Origin: Chromera velia
Lineage: Eukaryota; Sar; Chromeraceae
Assembly (NCBI GenBank): GCA_018398765.1
Contig: JAHBMJ010005686.1
Coordinates: 1-48,607 of the forward strand
Length of the DNA: 48,607 nucleotides
Reading direction: 5' to 3'
This document shows positions 42,801 to 48,607 of this stretch, in pieces. Positions within the stretch are counted from its first letter, which is position 1, and each line of letters starts with the position of its first letter. The position numbers and the translations under genes were made by a program. Below the pieces are notes generated by a model. It did no database searches. It was given only the letters and a program-made list of their open reading frames with translations, and was not told the DNA's origin.

Positions 42801-45800
42801 GTGCCGTCAAAACGAAGCTCTTGAAAATCGCAGGGCCAGCAGAGAGAGGAAAGTGGCAAAGCGCATCCTAGAGCACATCACGCTTCAGTAGATTTGCAGC
42901 ATTCGCACAGCCCCTATCGCGCATTTGGGCGCTTGTGTCCCTTTGCAGGTCAAGATTACTGCCGTGCAGATCTACAAGACCGCCCTGAAGATCAGTCGCA
43001 TGCCTGAGAATGTGCAACAGGAGAATGCGCCCGCGTTGAATTTTGTTTTTCTCGGAAATCCCGGAACTGGAAAGACGACTGTGGCCAAATTGCTCGCCGC
43101 AGTTCTCAGAGACGCGGGAGCACGGAAAAAGGACACGTTCGTGGATTTGACGGTCGGTCTCTCTCTGGTCACGTCTTCTGTCTTTGCCATGTCTTCGCAT
43201 CCTTTTGTCCCTGGTTTTTGCGTTTCTGTTTTGGAAGGCCTTTGTGTGAATCTTTCAGTCTTCGGAATGCCATCGTCAGGGTCTGTGTGGCTTTTCTTTG
43301 GCTGATGCAGGCTCAGCAGGCGAAGGACGAAGGCATGGACAAATTTCGAGAGAAGGTGGAGGCTGCGGACGGCGGCGTTCTCTTCATCGACGAAGCCTAC
43401 GACCTCGATCCGGTTGGGGACGCATTCAAGGGACGTCCAGTAGTCAACGAGCTCCTGACTGTGTCCGAGAACAGAAGGGCGTCTCTGTCGATCATCCTGG
43501 CGGGGTACGAAGACGACATGAACGAGAAATTCTTCAAATACAACGACGGCCTTCGCAGCAGGTGTGTTAAGAGATCGATCAGGCAGGCGGGCAAGTACAT
43601 TTAGATCCATCTGCAGATAGGGAGGTTGACTCCTCCTCTTTTCATTTCTTTCGCTTCGTTTCCCGTTGTATTCGAGTCCGTGGATTTTGCCTGCGCAAGA
43701 AGGGAGGTGTACATGTCAAGGCTTTGTGCTCTCCACCTGCTGCAACAAATTTTGCTTGGAACCTGTCACGTCGAGACCTTTCTCGGCTGGATCTGCATGT
43801 CTTCCGCTTCTTTAATTTTCTGATGAAGCAGACTTAAGGTTCCTGTTATATTTTCCTTCCTTTCTTCATTTTGTGGTTTGCTCACTTGTGCTTCTGTCAT
43901 ATTATTTATTTGAAGGTTCCGTGAGATTCGTTTTGACGACTTCGACGAGAAAGAGCTGTTGGAGGTCTGGAACTCAATGCGAGAGAAGAAGGGGGTCGTG
44001 GAGAAAGACGAGAGACTCGGGGAAGTCGCTGTCAGGCGCCTTCTCCGCAGGCGGAATCAGAAAGGGTTCGGAAACGCCCGAGAGGTTCGCGCAAAATTGG
44101 AAACAGCCGCTGAGGCCGCGATGTCGCGGGAGGATTTTGACGGTGCCACGATGGAGCTGAGAACACGTGACGTCGTGGGGGAGGACCCGCGTCTGAACCC
44201 AAAGCTGAGCGATGTGCTGCAGGAGATCGACAGTCGTGTCGGTTGGACAGCCATCAAAAAGGCTGTGCGGGAGCTGGTCGACGTGTGTGGAGAGAACTTT
44301 CAGAGAGAGCTTCAGGGACAGAGTCCTTTGCCTGTTCTTCTGAATCGCCTGTTCATCGGCAACCCCGGAACAGGAAAGACCACATGCGCCCACCTCTACG
44401 GCCGTCTCCTCAAACATTTGGGCCTCCTTTCATCCGGGGACGTTGTCAGTAAGACAGCAAGCGACCTGATTGGAGACGTCGTCGGGGCCTCTCAGAAGAA
44501 GATGGGGGATATCATCAACGGTGCGCGTGGAAAAGTGCTCCTGATTGACGAGGCCTACGCCCTAGATGACTCCCTGTACGGCAAACAGGCCCTCGACGTC
44601 ATTGTCGAGAAGGTGCAGGGCGGCGACAGTGACGACATTGCAGTCCTGTTGCTCGGATATGAGCGACAGCTGAAGGACATGCTTCGAAATCAGAACCCGG
44701 GACTGAGCAGGAGGTTCCCTCTTGAGTTTGCCTTCCGATTTGATGACTACAACGATTCGGAGCTCTTGGAGATCCTCAAGGTGCGTCAGACGGCCGGAGC
44801 AGTTTCGAAAATGTCACCGAAGTGGTTTTGTCCTAGGGTTGTGTGACAAAGAGAAAAGCGGAGAAAGACCTGTGCTGTGGAGTGCGATATCGAAATTCGT
44901 GAATGCGTGCTCTTTATGGATGTCTGTTTGCATGGATTCCTGAAGCCCAGCTGAGAATGTGTTGCCTCTTGCCTTCAGTTCCCCTTTGCTGCTTTGGAGA
45001 CGGCTGCCGGATTTCCCCACGTCGCGATCGGTATTCAGCAAGTCGTTTTGACTCTCTCGTACACAGAATCCATTAATTTTTGTCATTTTGTGTTTGCAGT
45101 TCAACTTGAAGAAGCAGAACGCGACCGCTTCACTTACATTTAAGGAGCTTGCAGTCTCAGCACTTGCCAAACAGCGTGACCTCCCAAATTTCGGCAACGC
45201 GGGTGCTGTAGAACAACTCCTCAAAGTGACCATGCAGGTCAGGAAGGAAGGAAGGAAGGAAGGAAACCATGCTCCTATTTCCACCCTCTCTTTGTGAAAA
45301 GATTAGGCAGACGCAGGCAGCCCATAGCCGCCGCGATTCAGGGGACTATTTGGAGGAAAGTGCAAAGCCCGAATCTTTTCGTTCTCGCACTTTACGCGCA
45401 GATTCTTCGGAAGCAAGACATCTGTCCTGCTGTTCCCAGAAGCGTAAACCGTCACAGTCTGTGTATCATGTCCGCATGCAGACAGCTGCAGCCCGAATTC
45501 GAACGGCGGGGGGGAGCAGCTCCTCCTCCCTCCGTTTGGAGTTGGAGGATCTCCGGGGAGTGAAGGGCGCAGAGGACCCGGCCCGCTCTGACGAGACGAA
45601 GGGCGACCCTCTGGATCAGCTGCGTCGACTGAACAAAATGGAAAAGGTGCGTGCATGCATGGGTGGAATTCAGGGCCCGGAATTCCGGGACCTTGGGATT
45701 TTGGTCTGCAAAAAGTTTTTTCTACTGACAGCTGAAAATTACGAACAGTGGCATCGAGGCAACCTGAACTTCTTGAGGACTTTTCACACAGGAAGAAAGA

Positions 45801-48415
45801 AGACATGTGACACACCTCAATCGTGAGGCTTTGTCTTGGAGGAAGAGAAGAGGAGCTTGCATGACTCACTCGGCAGAGAGCAGTTTGATTGACCAAATAT
45901 GCATGAAAGGACTCGCTTCCAAAGCTGGACCGTTGCTTCATCTCGAGAACCCGTGCAATCGAGTTGCTTTGGATTGACCGGTTTGCTTGCAGGTGATCGA
46001 GAAATTGGAAGAGCTGAGGAGTCGTTTTGTGGTCGCAGAACGAGAGGGCGGAGAACGACCTGATCTTGGTCATTTCGTGTTCATTGGGTCCCCTGGGACG
46101 GGAAAGACGACGGTCGCACGGATCATGGCGGTGCGTCACTCCGGCAGTGTGTTTGCCGTGTTGCCTGTTTTTCAGATCGAAAGAAAGAAACAAAGCAAGA
46201 AAGAAAGAAAGCGAAAGAAAGAAAGAAACAAACAAAGAAAGCAGCAGAGAAAGAAGGAAAGAGACGTGCTTCCATTTGCCTGCCGATCCATCACGTGGGC
46301 TGTTCTACAGGACGCAAAAAAGTCATGAAATGCAACAACTCTAACTCGTCCCGTTCCCTCGCCCAACATTGTCTTCGATCGTCTCCGTTTTGCACTCTGT
46401 TTTTGAAAACTGTTTTTAGGACTCTTCCGCTTGTTGACAAGACTTGCATTCTGTTCTATTCCCTCTTATGCCCCGCATGCAGAAGGTATTGAGCCAGTTG
46501 GGTCTTCTCGCTCGTGACACTCTGATCGAGACTTCGGGCCTGGACCTCACAGGCGAATTTGTCGGACAGACGAAAAAGAAGGTGACAGAGAAATTGGACT
46601 GTGCAAAGGGCGGGGTTTTGTTCATCGACGAGGCTTATGAGCTCGGCAAGGGCGCATACGGACAGGAGGCGATGACTACTCTTCTCGCTGCGCTGACCTC
46701 CGAAGAATATCGCGGCATGGTCGTCATCCTCGAAGGGTATGAGAGAGACATCAGCGACATGCTTGACAGAAACGTCGGGCTGAAAAGCAGATTCTCTCAG
46801 TATTTTCACTTTCCTGATTGGGACGTTCGCGACTGCGTCAGGTCGGTTCGCAATGTGCGTACGTGTCTGTGGGTGAGAGAAGGATATCAGCTGTCGCTTG
46901 AAGCCCCCCCCGCTGTTTGGGACTCAAACTGCCTCTCTGTTTGCGCTTTCGAGGCACTTCAGATCGTGGTATTCATAGTATGCTTTTCACGTCTGGCTTC
47001 GTGCTGAGGTGATCAAGATGCACATTTTGACGAATGACAACCTGCAGCTCTGCCTTAGACTCTGACCTGCTCCATGCAGACAGGCTGCATGCTTCTCAGT
47101 TCTGTATATGGGTATTCCTTGAATTGATGTTCTTTTCTTTCTCTCTGCCGCCTTGCGGGCCGGTGCATGCAGCTACGTGTAGCAGCTTGCGAAGAAAGAC
47201 GACCTCTCCCTGGAGGAGGGTGCTGTGTCGGCATTCTACAGCGGGTTTGGCAAGCTCCTCAAACTGGACGGGTGGGGAAATGGGAGAGACGTGGATCGGG
47301 CATGGAAGAATGCGCAGACGAAACGAGCCGTGCGGGTTGAGAGAGAACGAAAGGCGGGAGCCTCAGAGGAGAAAAAAGGGCCCGCTGGATCCAGTGCAGA
47401 AGAGTCTGGTCGGTACATTTCTGCAGAAGACGTGCAGAGTGCTCTCGGAGAGATGATCAAAATCCGCCAACCTCAGTCTGCACCCCCCTCGGTCGCCGGG
47501 GCTCTCATGGAAGGTGCCCGAATGTTGGAAGACAGCAGCAACGCTGACGCTCCCCCTCCTGTCGCAACCCGTTCAGCTGAGGTGACCAGAGCGCCCTCCT
47601 GTGTGGAGGAGTGTGTGGAGGAGGAGAAGGACGATATGCAAAGGGATTCCGGGGTCTCTGACGAGATTTGGGCCCAACTTGTGCGTGCAAAGGAGGAAGA
47701 GAAGAGGCAGGCTGAAGAGGAAGAGAGACAACTCAAAGCCATGAGGGAGGAGGAGGAACGTCTCCGTCGGGAGGAAGAGGAAGCGCTTCGGTTGTTTCTG
47801 GAAGAACAAGAACGTCTCAAGAGGGAGAAAGAAGCCGAACAGCTGCGAAAGCTGGAAGAGAAAAGGAGGATGCAGGAGGAGAGTCGCAGACATGCACAGG
47901 AAGCTGCAAGAAGGTTTGTCAGACAATTCAGCTACAGAACCTGGTGTCCCTTCTTCTCAATCATTCGTTTCGTTCACTACACGTGGTTTTTCTTTTTGTC
48001 GCTTTCCCTTCGTTTCATCGCTCTTGGGGTTGATTTATCTGCACAACAGTAGACTGTCTATTTGACTACATTCGTGGAGGGCCCCGAAAATGTTTTCTTC
48101 TGGCATTTTCTCACTGTGACATGCGGTCAACTCACCGGACTGGCAATAAAGTATCGAAGTCCACACGTCGTCCTTCCAGTTGCACGCCAGATAGTGGATG
48201 TCTTCGTGCTGATACGTGACTCTGCTTTTTGGTTTTGGTTCTGCAGGGCTCGAGAGGATGCCGAGCGCAGGCGGCAGGAAAGGCTGAAGCAGGAGCAGGC
48301 GATCAAGGAGAAACTGCGGCAGATATCCCCGTGCCCTGCAGGGTTTCAGTGGCATCGGCAGGGGGGTGGGTGGCGCTGCGGTGGGGGCTCTCATTTCGTC
48401 AGCGATCACAGCTGA
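28649..48415 (+). CDS. Giant CCCH / ZNFX1-type helicase / NF-X1 / triple CbxX-AAA+ protein
   Basis: 25 exons, about 3,850 codons: 28649-30717, 31291-31497, 31809-31977, 32291-32557, 32812-33634, 33918-34485, 34832-35053, 35338-35626, 36608-36741, 37074-37210, 37694-37856, 38128-39054, 39275-39544, 39840-40844, 41140-41883, 42156-42710, 42949-43152, 43311-43561, 43916-44780, 45100-45237, 45482-45646, 45993-46130, 46483-46854, 47183-47913, 48247-48415. Phases agree at every junction except for a -1 slip inside exon 6 (33918-34485). Exon 1 has three more -1 slips, and exon 8 an in-frame TAA (35485-35487). Domain order: CCCH finger, RGG, SF1 helicase, NF-X1-like repeats, three AAA+ domains, charged helix, Cys/Gly-rich tail. 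ZNFX1 relatives act in RNA surveillance and small-RNA inheritance; CbxX/SpoVK AAA proteins remodel protein complexes. A remodelling RNA-silencing or antiviral helicase is a reasonable inference. The start was chosen as the ATG just before the CCCH finger. The acceptor at 41140 is uncertain (41194 also keeps frame). The -1 slips are more likely assembly errors than biology. Confidence 0.85.
31020..31185. repeat. (GT)n / (GA)n microsatellite
   Basis: In intron 1 (30718-31290) of the giant gene. Confidence 0.9.
32812..33634 (+). other. Giant protein: Cys/His array inserted within the helicase
   Basis: Exon 5 encodes about 274 residues with seven successive C...C-x2-H units (CDEH, CPLH, CKFH, CEHH, CKQH, CEFH, CSIH). 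The last, CQGRNRKGKPCG...YCSIH, matches a known small zinc motif of the form C-x-G-x-x-x-x-G-x-x-C...C-x2-H. The array sits between helicase motifs Ia and II, so it probably projects from RecA domain 1. Zinc binding is inferred from spacing. Confidence 0.75.
35757..36263. repeat. (CT)n / (CTTT)n tract containing an assembly gap
   Basis: Pyrimidine tract in the intron 35627-36607 of the giant gene. It encloses 332 N (35776-36107), most likely a collapsed microsatellite. No coding exon is expected inside, since the flanking exons join in phase and consecutive helicase motifs are preserved. Confidence 0.9.
38128..40844 (+). other. Giant protein: NF-X1-like cysteine-rich repeats
   Basis: Three exons encode about twelve repeats of the form C-x-x-x-V-x(6-9)-C-G/x-H-x(5-7)-C, for example CEVKVRNFSLPRCGH, CEQKIRVVRDCGH, CKEKVRVVRDCMH and CAVEVTKPLLLCGH. 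The first cluster, CENTLSCGHDCGLICH, is closest to a true NF-X1 finger; the rest are degenerate. They follow the helicase as in ZNFX1. The next two exons (41140-42710) encode about 430 residues that I cannot assign. Confidence 0.8.
39690..39835. repeat. Mixed CT, GC, GT and (TCTG)n microsatellite
   Basis: In the intron 39545-39839 of the giant gene, ending at its acceptor GCGCAG. Confidence 0.85.
42949..47300 (+). other. Giant protein: three CbxX/SpoVK-type AAA+ domains
   Basis: AAA1 (42949-43990): Walker A GNPGTGKTT, Walker B VLFIDEAYDLD, sensor ILAGYEDDM, Arg-finger region LRSRF. AAA2 (44200-44780): GNPGTGKTT, VLLIDEAYALDD, LLLGYERQL, LSRRF. AAA3 (45993-47300): GSPGTGKTT, GGVLFIDEAYELG, VVILEGYERDI, LKSRF, then the C-terminal lid LAKKDDLSLEEGA. 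AAA2 (DVVGAS) and AAA3 (FVGQT) keep a pore-loop-like block; AAA1 lacks it. All three keep Walker A Lys and the DE of Walker B, so each could hydrolyse ATP. This family forms hexameric remodellers such as CbbX. Confidence 0.9.
46169..46262. repeat. (AAAG)n microsatellite
   Basis: In the intron 46131-46482 of the giant gene, which interrupts AAA3 right after its Walker A exon. Confidence 0.85.
47640..48415 (+). other. Giant protein: charged helix and C-terminal Cys/Gly domain
   Basis: About 100 residues of alternating Glu, Arg and Lys (EEEERLRREEEEALRLF) predict a long single helix or coiled coil split by the last intron (47914-48246). The protein ends with CPAGFQWHRQGGGWRCGGGS, a compact Cys/Trp/Gly-rich motif that I believe also ends fungal NF-X1/helicase/AAA proteins; that comparison is from memory. 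Stop TGA at 48413-48415; 48416-48607 shows nothing further. Confidence 0.75.
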
Positions 48416-48607
48416 ACGCGCAATTCACCTTTGAGCTCTGATCGTCGGGACGGCCGTGCGATGATCTGTGCTGGCATTCACACAGTGCTGCATGTATGAT
48501 AATCATTCGTTGTCTGTCGATGATTGACGCTGTTACAGAGGGTCCGGGCTGTTGGCGTCTCCAGTATCGGGGCGCTGGGGGGGTGGGGAGGGGTGTGTGT
48601 TGTTTCG

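Noticed and set aside
47172..47182. In-frame TAG at the start of the exon after 47172, apparently breaking AAA3
   Set aside because: It appears only if the donor GTCGGT (46842) and acceptor CAG (47172) are used. Donor GTGCGT at 46855 with acceptor TAG at 47182 gives phase 0 and joins ...VRSVRN to QLAKKDD without a stop, matching the AAA lid.

Overview
This window is nuclear DNA of a eukaryote with intron-rich genes. Coding exons are GC-rich, intergenic DNA is AT-rich and full of repeats, and introns are stuffed with microsatellites. Splice donors nearly always carry G at +5 and often C at +3, and most acceptors read TGCAG. The palindrome TGCATGCA, the core of a known apicomplexan promoter element, is strongly over-represented. 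A phosphagen kinase, hemicentin-type vWA and TRAF-like genes, and an NF-X1 helicase/AAA giant are consistent with an alveolate alga of the chromerid type (Chromera velia-like). That assignment is inference; no rRNA or other marker gene is present.

Layout. 1-8597 is a repeat field: direct repeats, two short terminal-inverted-repeat elements with 9-bp target duplications (607-846 and 2269-2863; the first has an empty site at 3572-3580), a broken non-LTR retrotransposon on the minus strand (3781-6707) and small repeat relics. 8598-12150 (+) is a five-exon TRAF-like gene (RING, TRAF zinc finger, two MATH domains, acidic tail). 12151-13202 is AT-rich and holds a third short element. 13203-18843 is a decayed locus: a minus-strand ankyrin/coiled-coil gene and a divergently oriented plus-strand vWA gene, with a 2-kb piece covering both in tandem. 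All copies carry stop codons, and every difference that can be polarised fits C-to-T change. 20198-23428 (-) is a two-exon gene of unknown function (931 aa). 24278-26458 (+) is a five-exon phosphagen kinase (365 aa) with a 17-nt micro-exon.

28649-48415 (+) is one giant gene, about 3,850 codons in 25 exons. Its product is an N-terminal CCCH finger and RGG region, a ZNFX1/UPF1-type SF1 helicase carrying a large Cys/His array inside it, about twelve NF-X1-like Cys repeats, three CbxX/SpoVK-type AAA+ ATPase domains, a long charged helix and a small Cys/Gly-rich C-terminal domain. As assembled it has four -1 frame breaks (three in exon 1, one in exon 6) and one in-frame TAA at 35485; the downstream exons are otherwise intact and keep phase.

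The neighbours are independent transcription units and no shared pathway can be read from their order. The main item for follow-up is the helicase/NF-X1/triple-AAA protein, which joins an RNA-surveillance helicase to three AAA+ motors on one chain. Three runs of N (14222-14334, 25245-25265, 35776-36107) are assembly gaps.
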